60,000 bases of DNA from Polytrichum commune. Lineage: Eukaryota > Streptophyta > Polytrichopsida > Polytrichales > Polytrichaceae. The notes below the pieces were generated by a model that saw only the letters and a program-made list of their open reading frames with translations, was not told where the DNA came from and made no database searches. How positions within the stretch are numbered: the stretch's first letter is position 1; each line of letters starts with the position of its first letter. Below, piece after piece: positions 34,611 to 45,449 of the stretch. The position numbers and the translations under genes were made by a program. The stretch spans positions 8,682,001 to 8,742,000 of the forward strand of contig OX485806.1 in the NCBI GenBank assembly GCA_950295325.1, read 5' to 3'.

Positions 34611-35793
34611 CATTGGTTCTTCCCGGACATTGGTTCTGAAACTTGGGATTTAGGAAATGATTTAGAAATAATTCAACAACCACACTGGAAGAATTCTTCT
34701 CGGATCTTAGGTGTTGTTGGGTTGGCCCCTGGGCCCACTGTATGATAGCCACTAACGTGTGAACTGGTTGTTGCATTATTTGCCAAGCCTCGATAACTGT
34801 ACCCGACATACGAAAGCCATGATAAGTTGGCCAAAATGACCAGTGAATTCCATTATTTAGGCCTCACATTCCTGGTGTGCCACATAGGCAGCATGACATG
34901 CAATTAGTTTACCTCATAGACCTGGTCAAACATGTGCTCCTGTAGTAATGTAATGAAATGAGTATGATTTTGAAGTTCAGGAAGTTGAAAAGTCTTCCGG
35001 GAGTATAAGAACATGAAGATGGTGTCAAAAAAAAGGTTATGTAACGTTACTCAGCGTACAACTCTCGTTTTGTGGGTTCTTGGAATATAACATTGCGATG
35101 CTCAAAAAGTTGTGTAGGGAGACTCAGATTCAAACTGAATTTTCTACATCTCACTTTTATATTATGAGAGCCCATGTTGTTGAGTGATGTTATGTATCTC
35201 CATGGAGAAATGGACTGCTGTGGTTTGAGTAAGATAGAAGCCCTGCGCACATGATATGCTATACTGAGGTGTTCAATGACCGCGATGGTTCCCACCATGT
35301 GAACGGCGTAGCGAAGGCAAACATATGGTGGTGGTGGTGGTGAAGAGTAGATTCTGGTTTTTTACGCCTTGCCACTTTTGCCATGTTCACCTACTCTGGA
35401 CTCTGTGGTGAGAGACGAAAGTGAAGGCGTATGCCTTCTTGTGCAAGGCCTAAGAGGCTAATATCAACTTGATGGTCCAATCGGAAGAAAGATTTGAGAC
35501 TCTCTAGTACTACGTTTTGAAGTAAGCCTATCTATAATGGAGTTACCATTATAGATAAACCTATACAAGGGACACTCCAACACAAACCGTGACTCATTTT
35601 CAATTACGTTTACAGACAAAATCGACATACTCTTTTATACCTAGAAATTGGGATAGTCGACCACTCGCCAATTTTGAATAGCAAGACTACGATTTGTGAT
35701 GTCGTCTCATTTGTAAATGTAAAGTATTTTAATGGGGTAAACATTCACAACACCTACCAATGTAGAAGGTGAGTCCGGAACTACACATGTTGA
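34611..35793. other. Unassigned spacer
   Basis: No gene. A small perfect palindrome around ATCTATAATGGAGTTACCAT lies near 35530-35562. Confidence 0.4.
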
Positions 35794-35801
35794 CTACAAT
35801 G

Positions 35802-36517
35802 CTCGGGGGGTGCACTGTACTAAACATGTACGAGTATACGTGAGTGCACAGGAGGGGTATTGATTTGGACCTTGCCGTATTACGTATACATATGGTATAC
35901 ATGTTATAATTTATAGTTACGTACATATATGGAAGGCCTTTAAAAATTATACAATAATTGTACTTGTATGGTATTGTTATTATACTACATATCATAAGTT
36001 TTCATATTGGATGCGGAGGAAGTTTTGTAATCGTTGGGTGGAGTATAGGGATCCAATTGACTTGATGGACCGTCCATCAAACGTGGAGCTTGGTTTATGT
36101 TGGTATCAAAAAGGGGCTAACAACAAGTGGACATATGATCTTACTGATCATTTGATGGTAGACTTAGAGACAATAATTGCATTGGCTACAATGACATATA
36201 TTGGTGAATCAAATGTTTATGAGTTACATCCGGAAGATGAAAAAGTTTTCAACGACTTTGCTGATGAAAGCTAGGATATTTTGTTATACATATTATAGGG
36301 GTTGATTATTGTTCAAAAGTATATTTGTATACTTATGTTAATGACTATATATGAATGGATGTTTTTTTGTGTATACATATTGTCACTTGTATATTTATTG
36401 TTGCAATTGTATGTGTATTACTTCATTTCACAAAAAATAACTTGTATATAGGGGGTTTTTAGAGTATGCAGTGAACGCACGTGATTCTAGGTTTTAATGA
36501 AAGGTGCACCCCCCAAG
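35802..36517 (+). mobile_element. TIR transposon with 8-bp target duplication (family E, copy 2)
   Basis: A 716-bp element between perfect 8-bp duplications CTACAATG (35794-35801 and 36518-36525). The left end is CTCGGGGGGTGCAC and the inverted right end CTTGGGGGGTGCAC. Subterminal GTGAGTGCACA and GTGAACGCACGTG are shared with copy 1. The plus frame 36011-36274 carries the conserved peptide: WVEYRDPIDL, then LGLCWYQKG, NNKWTYDLTDHLMVDLETII and ALATMTYIGE, ending FADES before a stop. The N-terminal part found in copy 1 is missing. No transposase catalytic motif is seen, so it is probably nonautonomous. Confidence 0.8.
36011..36274 (+). CDS. Conserved transposon-borne peptide of family E (87 aa frame)
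   Basis: This frame has clear protein character and counterparts in copy 1 (14681-15187, frameshifted) and, inverted, at 52581-52805 (GRIYKMRGKIGNMWIEYRQL). The shared core is G-R-I-Y-x-M-x-G-x-x-G-N-x-W-[VI]-E-Y-R followed by NNKWTYDL and IIALATMTYI. Conservation of residues across copies that differ at many synonymous positions would indicate a real protein in an ancestral element. I do not recognise the domain: not the hAT dimerisation region, BED finger or a DDE core as far as I can see. It may be the C-terminus of the element's own protein or a captured host exon. Confidence 0.45.
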   Translation: MRRKFCNRWVEYRDPIDLMDRPSNVELGLCWYQKGANNKWTYDLTDHLMVDLETIIALATMTYIGESNVYELHPEDEKVFNDFADES

Positions 36518-36525
36518 CTACAATG

Positions 36526-37230
36526 TAAAGCCCAAAGATAATGTATTGTCAAACTAACCCTAAATTAGTTTAGTGAACTTAAATTGGGATGAATCAACAA
36601 TAAACCTATAGGGGGCGTGTTTTTACCGCACCCTTGATTGTGGGTGTTGGGATGTTGCTACACCTCAAGTATTGCGACAAGAATGTTAATTAATTGGTGT
36701 AATGAGGTAGTTCAGGATGGTTGTTTCAAGTTTCAGAATTGAAAATGTGAAAGAGAGACTAAGGACAGATTCATTGCTTGTTGGATGCTGATGAAATTGT
36801 GAAGGACACAAGTAGTGAAACATACCTCCTGCAAGAATGTGTAACTTAGTGTCTGCTACTCATTATCTCCCAAAATTAGATACCACCAATAATACCTTGC
36901 TCTTGTAACTCAGCCTTCCTGATTTTGCTGGTTATTACAGAAATTACCAGTGGTGATTGTCAGCTGTCTGATAAGCCAACTTCTCGTAATGCAAAGCATT
37001 TGCATGGAGGACTAGGAGATGCACTTCCTACTCTATGTATTACAATCCTCAGAAGTCCTAAAACATTAGATGTCTCAATATTCAACTTCCGTGAAGTGGC
37101 TTTTTCCATGTCGATAATGCGTATGCAAATTGATTCCTCTTCTTTCTTTGTACTCACAAGATTGAAGCCTCAGAATTGAATTCGACAATGAACAAAACAA
37201 AATCCTACACTTGAGCAATTGGCACCCAAA
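36526..37230. other. Unassigned, left border of the ABCI duplication
   Basis: Frames at 36925-37179 (plus) and 36960-37157 (minus) face each other and neither is recognised. Similarity to the intact ABCI 3' flank begins near 37240 (CATAAAACAATGTGTACAAC against 45163), marking the edge of the duplicated block. Confidence 0.45.
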
Positions 37231-38318
37231 TCAAATTTTTCATAAAACAATGTGTACAACAATGTGTGCTTCATTTGTAAATAATAGCACACCTGAATGC
37301 TTTATACCATGTTCGTCCAATTTTGCCATACCCTTCTGGCATTTTAACTATTTCACTTCTATTGTCTACCAAAGAATCACATTAAGACAGCTTGCTATTG
37401 ACGGATGAATGACACTTTGTCTATTTTCTCGAGAGAAAATGAATTCAAGTGGGACACTCTCCCAAAAATCTATGAACCTATGCATAAATTGTATGAAGAA
37501 AGAGGTAGATGTCTGAAGTCTAAGAATTTGATATTATCATCTGTAATATGCCATTTGGCGGCTTGAAGTAAATGGAGACACATCAGCAGGGCGAGTAACA
37601 CGGTCCGATTTCACCTCAATTTCTGGTGCCTCCTTCAGCTTCCCATCCTCCACATAAACAATGTGCGTTGCCCATGTTTCCAGCCCATCAGAAATTCGGG
37701 TTGCATAAATCAATGGTGCTTCTCTGTGCATAAGTGGACAAACCAATACTTGTCAGAATAAAATGTTGATTAGCATCCCCGTGCAAGTGCAACCCATTGT
37801 ATGCAGTGCAACAGTGTCGTGCTATATGATTGCCAGATGTTTATAATTTTTCAGGATTTATAATAGATGGTTATCTCTAGGAATTATTGTTCCAGTTGAT
37901 GCTTTTCTAATAAATGTCCCATCATTTCATGGGGAGAGTAACAAAACACATCACATGAAATATATGAAATGACCAATTTTTCAGTGAGCTCATCTCTGCA
38001 CATCATCAATAGAGAAAGACAGCAAGTCCAGTGATGCAACAATGATTAGATCCACGGTAATGTTGTCCAGCCATATATTATACTGTCAGCTTACCAAAAG
38101 CCCATCTTGATAATACATTACTCTGGAAATGAGATGCAAATAAAATTCTAAAAATCCCATCATTTTCATTTGCGTATAATACCATACTTTCAAAAGCTAC
38201 ACATATATCTATTTATTCCCATAGTATGCTTCCCATGAGTTGACTGCAGCCCACACAGCCTGAGCTCTACCACCTGGATACGCTTTGATAAATTCTTCCA
38301 ATGCCAGAACTAATCTTA

Positions 38319-38612
38319 GGGTGGGTTTACATTAGGGTCTGGGTCCAAGAAACTTGGGGTCCAAAACATCCCATAATGGACCTTACATTCAGACTACAGA
38401 CCGGTTTCTCAAAATAGGAGTCGTATTTTCTTGAGCAAGTACCTCCGAGATTTGGTAGGAAAGTGATATCATATTAGCTCCACTTCATTTTTTCATATCT
38501 TGGACTTGGGACTCTAGTGTAAAACTCGTTGGGTTCAAATTTATGCTGTTGACCAATAGAATCGCTTGGTTTTAGAGTTTCTTTGCTCTTTGACCCTGGT
38601 GTAAACATATCC
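38319..38612. mobile_element. Harbinger-like MITE H7 in the ABCI pseudogene
   Basis: A 294-bp element flanked by TTA on both sides. Left end GGGTGGGTTTACATTAGGGT; inverted right end GGATATGTTTACACCAGGGT. The corresponding intron of the intact ABCI gene (near 46315) reads through without it, so it inserted after the gene duplication. Confidence 0.8.
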
Positions 38613-39360
38613 TTAATATGATAATAATAAATCTAAATATAATCAACATACAAGACGATTACTATACCTTGAAGGGCGTCAGTGCAAAACAATGTCTAGC
38701 AGCTCTATCAAGCAAGCTCTTCGTGCCAGATCAACATTCTCCACTGCCAACAGAACCTCCCACATCATAAGCGTCCATTTTCTGCACTTAACCTGAAAAT
38801 TAATATTATCTCCTAGATACACAAATACCACTAAGATACCAATATTCTTTTTGGTTCAGACTTTGAGGTTTATGTTTTCAATCACCCTCCATGCCACCGT
38901 TCCTTGGGAGTGACACGGAATTGTAGGAAAGTCATATGAAAAGCTTTGTAGCAAATTAAATTCTCAATTGTGCATAGCTGTTGTTCTCTTTGTCTTCCTG
39001 GACAGAGTTTTTTAGGTTCAAATCGAATTTCCTTGTGCGAGTCATGTTTCACCTATCATGGAAATTCCTAGCTGTAACGGGAAGCAGGCTTTACAGAAAA
39101 TGTCAAATCTAAAAATGAGGATCCCACTCACCATTAATGATAATGTGTTTAGCTGAGAAGTCACCTTGTAGAGGAATCTCACCCTGCAACCAGCACAACG
39201 AATCAACTCAGTTAGGGCCAGTCAGGATGCATAGTAGCAAATCAAAAAACACAATAAACAATGGTGCAATGCTCATCACCATGTGTGTCCTGAGATTGTG
39301 GAGGTTTCAGAAACATCAACTAGGTTGATTTGTCCATCACTACTTCACCGAATCAGCGTC

Positions 39361-39485
39361 TAAGGGACACTTTACACTATGGCCAAGGTTGTACACGACC
39401 CGGTCTCAACTGAATGCCCCATTCATGTGGTCCCTTCTACACGATAAGCTATAATAAATCAAGGGTTGTGAGATTTTGGACAGAA
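39361..39485. mobile_element. Truncated Harbinger-like MITE in the ABCI pseudogene
   Basis: TAAGGGACACTTTACACTAT and TCAAGGGTTGTGAGATTTTG match the start and middle of the MITE at 47274-47768 in the same intron of the intact gene. It therefore predates the gene duplication. Its right half was lost together with ABCI exon 2. Confidence 0.7.
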
Positions 39486-40813
39486 AATGAGAATCAAGAG
39501 AGGTATACTCTTTATAAAGCAATAAAAAAGAAAGCAACCCAAAAAAAATTGAAAATATATGTAAACACATATGTGGCAATAGCTTCACATATCAGCATGT
39601 GCAGGAAAGATCATATCCTTGTCCGTATCGATGTTCAAACAACACTCCCAGATAAAGTTAATTAGTAAACAACAAAATGAGAATCAAGAGAGGTGGTTAG
39701 TCCAAAGCTTCTAGAGTTGCATACTAAATATGAAGCAAGTAACAGGAAGCTAACAAAACCAAGAATGTAATAAGAAATAAAGCACACATGTGGAGCCAGA
39801 TCGTGGCAAGCCATTTGACCAGGGGCACAAACAATCCATCTACATGGAAGAAGACTCCATCGGTTCCCGACAGTAGTTACTTGTCTTGAGCTTCTACTAG
39901 TAATCTCCAGAGGTAACAGAAGCAAATTGTTGTGTAGCATGTGCCATATTAAGACCTCAACTTGGACAACATAAAGGTCCTATGTTCGCGTTTTCTGGTG
40001 AATGTGACCTCTGTAGCTAAACTACATTATACAAGTTCCTGGAATTGCATAGAGCATTTGACCATTAAAATATTTCACCGATTTGCGAATAACAAAACTT
40101 GAGCTTTAGAAACACATTTGACACTAAAATTCAAGACATCACCCAGGTAGTCTATCTTGCTAAAGTATTAGGCATTGGAGCCAAATGTACAGCATCGATT
40201 AAGAGGACATGTCCGGAACAATGTTGGAGCAATTAGAGTGCTTCTTTTTCAGCAACCAGATTGCATTGAGCATTCTGGACACTCCTGATTCAAGTCATGT
40301 CTACTGGATTCATGCAAATTCTACAAAACCTGATGACTTCAAGCTGAAGCAGCCTTAAGGTGTGAGCTAGGGTTTCGCGTGAGGACAAGAATGTTGCCTA
40401 TCATTTGCACCCATCCAAACCATGCTTAACCCATGATTTCGCAATGAGCAGATCCTGGCCCTCGTATACAGAGGATTCAAGTTCAGAGAATTTCAAATTG
40501 CAGCAAACATTTAGAATAGGAATGTGAGGGTTCAAGAAATTGGCGCCTTACCAGCTCCATTGGCGCCAATGAGGAGGCACCTTGCCCCAGGGTTAAGCTA
40601 GAGCGAGAATTTGCTTATGAAGGATTTCTGACCTGGGTACGCGAACTCTAAATCTGACACTTCCACTACATTCTCCTCCTCTGCTTCCCTCAATTTCCCA
40701 TGCCCACCAAACTCCTCAACCGCAACAGCTAATAATCTTATCAGAGGAACAGAATCGAAGTGCCTGCCAACAGAAACCGCAATAAGAAATTTATCAATGA
40801 GCTGCATTCTCAT

Positions 40814-42596
40814 ACCGTGTCTGGAAACAAAAGAAAACAGATTACGATGAAGGTAACTCTTCCAACGCAGGAATTCTTACCTCAGAATGCAAATTCCAGG
40901 GGGAAGCAAAACTCAAATTCTAAAGATTCGCAGCTGTGACAGAGTTTTGCTTCCTCCAATCTACCAAACAAACCACTTCTTGCCGACTGAGTTTCTATAA
41001 GCTTCGTGTCCCTCCGTGGTCAAGTTCAATCAAATGATGCGAAGTTCGAAAAGCAATGAACACTTTCCACTCCACATCCACATTTCGCCGTTCAATGGGA
41101 TCGCGAATTGTCAATTGTGAATCATAGAGATTGTCGTTTCAAGTGTCAAAATTGAAGTTGAAATGCAAAAGCTATAAGATGTCAAAGAGAATATTCTTCT
41201 TTATTTTTGAAGCCATCAATCACTTAAGCCCTTTCGGTTGTGTTAACTACTGCACTTAGGATAGTTTTCTTCTTTTGAGCGCATAGTCCAATCTCATCAT
41301 AATATGTGTCTTTATGGTTTTGTTCTTAATTATAAGCCTTGTCATATAGCACTCAAATAACTCATACATGGGTTTGCATAAGACTACTCTAGAGTTGGAT
41401 TAAGGCCCGCATACCTTACGTAGGTTGCAAAAGCTTCCTAATACTAGCGGATTGAGTTGAAGACTCAATTAAACTTTTCCTTTTCCCAAATTGAGGATTG
41501 AAGTGGGTGTGGCAAAACCATATGTTCCTTTTCTTTTGTTCTTGTTCTTGCAGGCATGTCACTTGCATTAGGTGGTCGAACCTATTACCACCCACAATTT
41601 GACGAACTAAGATCTCAAACAATGAACAATAATGTTAATTTTGAAATTAACATAATTGTGTGTAGAACAAATTTCTTCTTCAAAAATGTAAATAAATAAT
41701 ATATATATATATATATATGTCATTTCATGTGGATTTTATTTCATGGTCACCCATGCATGCATGTCATTCATGATTCCAACAAAGATTGGATCTTGGTTTA
41801 GGGTTTAATAAATTTTGGTCCCAATGGTAAATAAAGAATATGAAGAACATTAGAAAAATATTGGTTCATAAATTTCAAAATCAAAGGGAGATATGTTCCA
41901 TTTTCGTAGGTAACATCTTAAACCCCCTAAACTAGTTGGGGGAAAAATTATACACTAAAAACCCCAACAAGTGAAAGTCTGAAGGAATCGTCAAGTCTTA
42001 TGTCTGACCAATTTGCACAAATATGTCACTTATGAACATCATATAGCACCTAACATATTGAAATATGAAAAATATAGATCGAGTTCAATTAACAACCCCC
42101 CCCCCCAAAAAAAAATAGAAGAAGAAAAAAAACATGCATTTTGGCTTTGCATGCACTAGGAGTTCAAAGCTACAATAAGGCGGCAACCACCTTTTGGGTT
42201 GATGAGATTATGCAAGTTGTTATCATAATATGGCCTTTATATAGAGGGTGGGGTACCTTCAAGTAATTGCATGTCCTTGAAATAAAGTGGTCCGAGGTGA
42301 CCTTAAACTAGCTACCAGATGGAGTGGTTGGTAGATTGAATCCCTACCGTGAAATCTCTCTCTACTTGATGGAAAAATTAGCTAGGTGGCCACATGCTTC
42401 ATGTATTCCAAAACAAACAAACAAACAAAATCAAATAGGCTCCAAGTGATAAGGGTTCAATCCCTTTCAACATTAGAATAAAAATGATAATTGAAGACAA
42501 CAAAATTTATAACAAGGTGAATTTCTCTAGGTTAACTAGAAATTTTTAGTCCCATGTGAGGTTATAACTTCAATCATCTCCATTGCACGGACCCTA
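40814..42596. other. Right border of the ABCI duplication, then AT-rich spacer
   Basis: Similarity to the upstream region of the intact ABCI gene continues to about 41180 and reappears at 41500-41580 (GTGGGTGTGGCAAAA, TGCAGGCATGTCACTTG), so about 300 bp separates two matching parts. A TA microsatellite lies at 41699-41720 and a C-run at 42092-42106. A weak tRNA-like word pair near 42315-42350 followed by AAAC repeats might be a SINE. No gene. Confidence 0.45.
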
Positions 42597-42775
42597 CATA
42601 ACATTATTCAGTTTGATTTGTATGTTGGGTGGGACCGGGAATGAATCATATCTTATTTGGAATTAATCTTTGTTTATTCTCTCAGTAGAACAAATTCAGC
42701 TTGATAAACTCATGTGAAATAGTGTCATTGGTATCATTAGAATGAAACAAATGATAACAGTTGAATAATGTTATG
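42597..42775. mobile_element. Inverted-repeat MITE, CATAAC family copy 2
   Basis: 179 bp; left end CATAACATTATTCAGTTTGA, inverted right end CATAACATTATTCAACTG. Interior TGTATGTTGGGTGGG is shared with copy 1 at 13247. Confidence 0.7.
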
Positions 42776-44092
42776 TCTCCAATATTAATCCTTAGTTTAC
42801 AACTTTAGATAGGTTTTTTTAGTATTGACTCCCCAATCTATACAATCACTTCTATATAATGATACTTATGAAAGACTTTTATGTGTGATTTATTTATGAA
42901 AGACCTAACATAAAAGTAAAAGAATGAGTTGGAGCTTATAGTGTCCCAAGAGTTTATTTCAAATGTAATAAACTAATCAAGATATATATTCAAAGAAATT
43001 AATACATACCATGTTAAAATTTCCTCCATGCTTAATACAACAAGTGATGTGTATGGTTTATTGATCTCCAACAACTAATGTGGCATCATTATCATGTCAA
43101 TTCTTGTCAATCTCAACTAAAGGATACTATACTCCACCCAATTTGAGAAACCAAACATCAAGTTTGACTCCAATCTTGACTCCAAAAATAAGGACCACTT
43201 GACTTGAACCCCATGTTCTTTAAATCCAAACCCTAATAAAGTTGTTTTGTTTATGATGTTTCAGAGTTTGAAGAATCCTTGTTAGGTTATCTACATTGAT
43301 ATGTGCAATTAGGGTCCAAATTCCAAGAAACCTTCAATTGCAAGTCCAGATCTTAGGTAGCCAATCTAGGTTAGGCGATCTACAGTGATATGTGCAATTA
43401 GGTTGACTCTTGAATCGGTTGACTCTTATCCCATGCAAATTAACCTGGGTCAAAACCAAATCACAGAACTTATAATATGTTCATTCATATGTATAGCAAC
43501 CATAGTAAAAACACATTTCTTATAAATATTTTGTTACTATGGTAATAAATATTCAGAATAGTGTGGAATGTCGATAAATAAAGAGGGGTCAACCTAATTG
43601 CACATATCAATGTGGAAGGATGAGGTGGAAGTTCGTAGAGTGCCTATGTGGACTTCCCTAAGTTTTGGCCGTATAACTTATAACTTATAACTTTCTTTAT
43701 TTGTTCGTATAGCATATTAGCATCCATAGCAAAAACACAGTTCTTGTATTTATTTTGATACTGTGGTAATAAGTTGACAAGGTTCATTTAACCGCTCACT
43801 AGGGTCATGTAATGCCGACATTGACAAGATCTATGTTTTATGGCAAACAAAGTTAAAGTTCCTATGGTGGTTGCTTACCCCCTGTAAGAGTTTTGACAAT
43901 TGTCATAGCCAGGGAGTAGCATTGAGATGTGTGCTTATGAGTTAACCTATAGATCGACTACATGTAACCCTAAAATGTAAACTTCAAAATTCGTAGCAAT
44001 TTTCATATTCATGAATTTTTTTATTAAAAAAATCCATTCTCCTTAGAATTCGTTCCTCTTCACAAGAAAATTAATTCCCTTTCATTACTCCT
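42776..44092. repeat. AT-rich spacer with a diverged copy of the J8 upstream region
   Basis: About 43550-43666 matches 44165-44283 just upstream of the J8 gene: AGTGTGGAATGTYGATAAAT, then GGTCAACCTAATTNCACATA and GTGCCTAYGTGGACTTYCC. The word CATAGCAAAAACACA also recurs near 43500 and 43725, and a shorter repeat (GATATGTGCAATTAGG) lies at about 43300 and 43390. No gene. Confidence 0.6.
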
Positions 44093-44125
44093 CATAACAT
44101 TATTATGGATCTGAATAATGTTATG
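44093..44125. mobile_element. 33-bp remnant of a CATAAC-family MITE
   Basis: Only the two ends remain, CATAACATTATTATGGATCT joined to the inverted end CATAACATTATTCAG, flanked by CTCCT on both sides. This supports CTCCT-like 5-bp target duplications for the family. Confidence 0.6.
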
Positions 44126-44264
44126 CTCCTAAACAAATGTAAACTCTCTTAGTTTATCTGTTATAGATACCTCAACCATAAATATTCAACATAGTGTGGA
44201 ATGTTGATAAATTAGCATGGGTCAACCTAATTCCACATATCGGTGTAGAAGGGAATTGGTGGAA

Positions 44265-44430
44265 GTGCCTACGTGGACTTTCCGGAGTGCTGACTGGCAG
44301 CCTCAAGTTTACTAGGTCAGTGCGTCGGGAGGGTGACGTGGTTTACACTCAACTTTTACTTTTACTTGTACTTTTACGTTTACGTTTACTTTTGCTCTTC
44401 CCATTCCCAGTGAGGATATATATAAAGGGA
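44265..44430 (+). promoter_or_regulatory. J8 core promoter: TATA box and ACGTGG words
   Basis: A clear TATA box (TATATATAAA) lies at about 44417-44426, some 180 bp before the ATG. Two ACGTGG words (about 44270 and 44335) match the core of light/ABA-responsive G-box elements. A pyrimidine tract made of TTTAC repeats lies between them and the TATA box. Regulation by light is inference from motif type and from the chloroplast role of the family. Confidence 0.5.
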
Positions 44431-44606
44431 AGCAATGGTCAGAACATTGATCATTCTTCCTTCGGAGCTCCAAGACTCGTCCCCGACGGCTTGAAGAGAA
44501 TAAAAATCAATCGATTGAACCTTAACAAACCTTCGGAGAGATCAGTTATCAGGAAGTCGATCAAGACCGCAATCAAACAAAAGAGTGAATAAATTATATT
44601 GTGGCA

Positions 44607-45134
44607 ATGGCTATGGCGGTGTCCAGTACTCTCCGGTCAGGAAGCTCGTCGACAAGCTTAACAGGCACGACAGCTCTAGGGAATTCGACCTCGACAAAAT
44701 TCTCCTGTAATAAGTTGCCAAGGAGTCCGAGGTTGGGGGGGAGGTTGGTGATGGTCAGGGCGCAACAAAACCAGGCTGGCTCAAATTTCTCATCGCAAGA
44801 TGACTACGCCACGCTCGGGGTGTCGAGGTTCGCTACGAAGCAAGAAATGAAGAAACGGTACCGCCGATTGGCACTGGAGCTTCACCCCGACGTGTGCAAG
44901 GGTGACCATTGCTCCAGCAAGTTCCAGCAAGTCACCCGGGCTTACGAGAATCTGGTGAAAGGCGGGGGACAGTCGTCGTCTGGACAGTTCGACGATGAGT
45001 CGATCTCGGAGAACGACGTGGACGGGGTGATGGGAGTCGGCGATGACAATTGGGAGGAGTGGGAGGAGTGGATGGGGTGGGAAGGTGCCGGTACATACGA
45101 CTACTCCACCCATATCAATCCTCACGTGATATAA
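44607..45134 (+). CDS. J8: Chloroplast DnaJ-domain protein, J8-like, 175 aa
   Basis: A single-exon small J protein that would stimulate the ATPase of stromal Hsp70. Residues 1-51 are Ser/Thr-rich, basic and almost free of acids, a typical chloroplast transit peptide ending near LVMVRA. The J domain spans about 65-115: DDYATLGVSRFATKQEMKKR, then YRRLALELHPDVCKGDHCSS with the HPD triad at 93-95. The C-terminus EEWEEWMGWEGAG followed by YDYSTHINP is the hallmark of plant DnaJ8 (J8). There is no Gly/Phe-rich region or zinc finger, as usual for this type III J protein. The start chosen is ATG at 44607; a GTG six bases earlier is not used in plants. The gene converges on the ABCI gene, with 315 bp between stop codons, and its 3' end lies at the edge of the ABCI duplicated block. 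Confidence 0.9.
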   Translation: MAMAVSSTLRSGSSSTSLTGTTALGNSTSTKFSCNKLPRSPRLGGRLVMVRAQQNQAGSNFSSQDDYATLGVSRFATKQEMKKRYRRLALELHPDVCKGDHCSSKFQQVTRAYENLVKGGGQSSSGQFDDESISENDVDGVMGVGDDNWEEWEEWMGWEGAGTYDYSTHINPHVI

Positions 45135-45449
45135 GAAGATGGAAAAAAATCAAATTTTGCATAAAACAATGTGTAAAACAATGTGTGCTTCATCATATCA
45201 CACCTGAATGCTTTATATCATGATCTTCCAATTTTGCCATACCTTTCTGACATTCTATCTATTTCACCTCTACTGCCTACCAAAGAATCAAATTAAGACA
45301 GCTTGCTATCAATGGATAAAAAACACTTTGTCTACTTTCTCCAGGGGATATGAATTCAAGTGGGACACTCTCTCCCAAAAATCAATGAACCTATGCATAA
45401 ATTGTATGGAGAAAGAGGTACACATCTAAAGTCTAAGGATTTAATATTA

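Larger units (their letters stand above)
37537..40813 (-). pseudogene. ABCI19/20/21-type ABC ATPase pseudogene (duplicate copy)
   Basis: A decayed paralogue of the gene at 45450-49108. Exon 1 remnant (40813-40556) reads [20 protein letters not shown], then a stop where the intact copy has Lys (CTC TAG), then [14 protein letters not shown]. The original start has a 1-nt deletion. Exon 2, which completes Walker A and carries AGKHMVGG, is missing. Exon 3 (39183-39132) persists. Exon 4 (about 38750-38670) lacks the segment encoding the [10 protein letters not shown] signature. Exon 5 is barely recognisable near 37985-38080. Exon 6 (to 37537) keeps the H-loop region as YATRISDG (His of the H-loop lost) and has an internal deletion. 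Without Walker A, signature and H-loop it cannot be an ATPase. A MITE (38319-38612) entered one intron after the duplication. Confidence 0.9.

Noticed and set aside
36960-37157. Extra exon of the ABCI pseudogene
   Set aside because: It lies outside the block shared with the intact copy and has no ABC motif.
42305-42430. tRNA gene
   Set aside because: Some A/B-box-like words are present but there is no cloverleaf; at most a worn SINE.
44194-44592. 132-residue frame upstream of J8 as a separate gene
   Set aside because: It covers the promoter, TATA box and leader of J8 and contains low-complexity Leu repeats from a TTTAC run.
44601-44606. GTG start for J8 six bases before the ATG
   Set aside because: Plant nuclear genes start at ATG; the ATG at 44607 follows directly.
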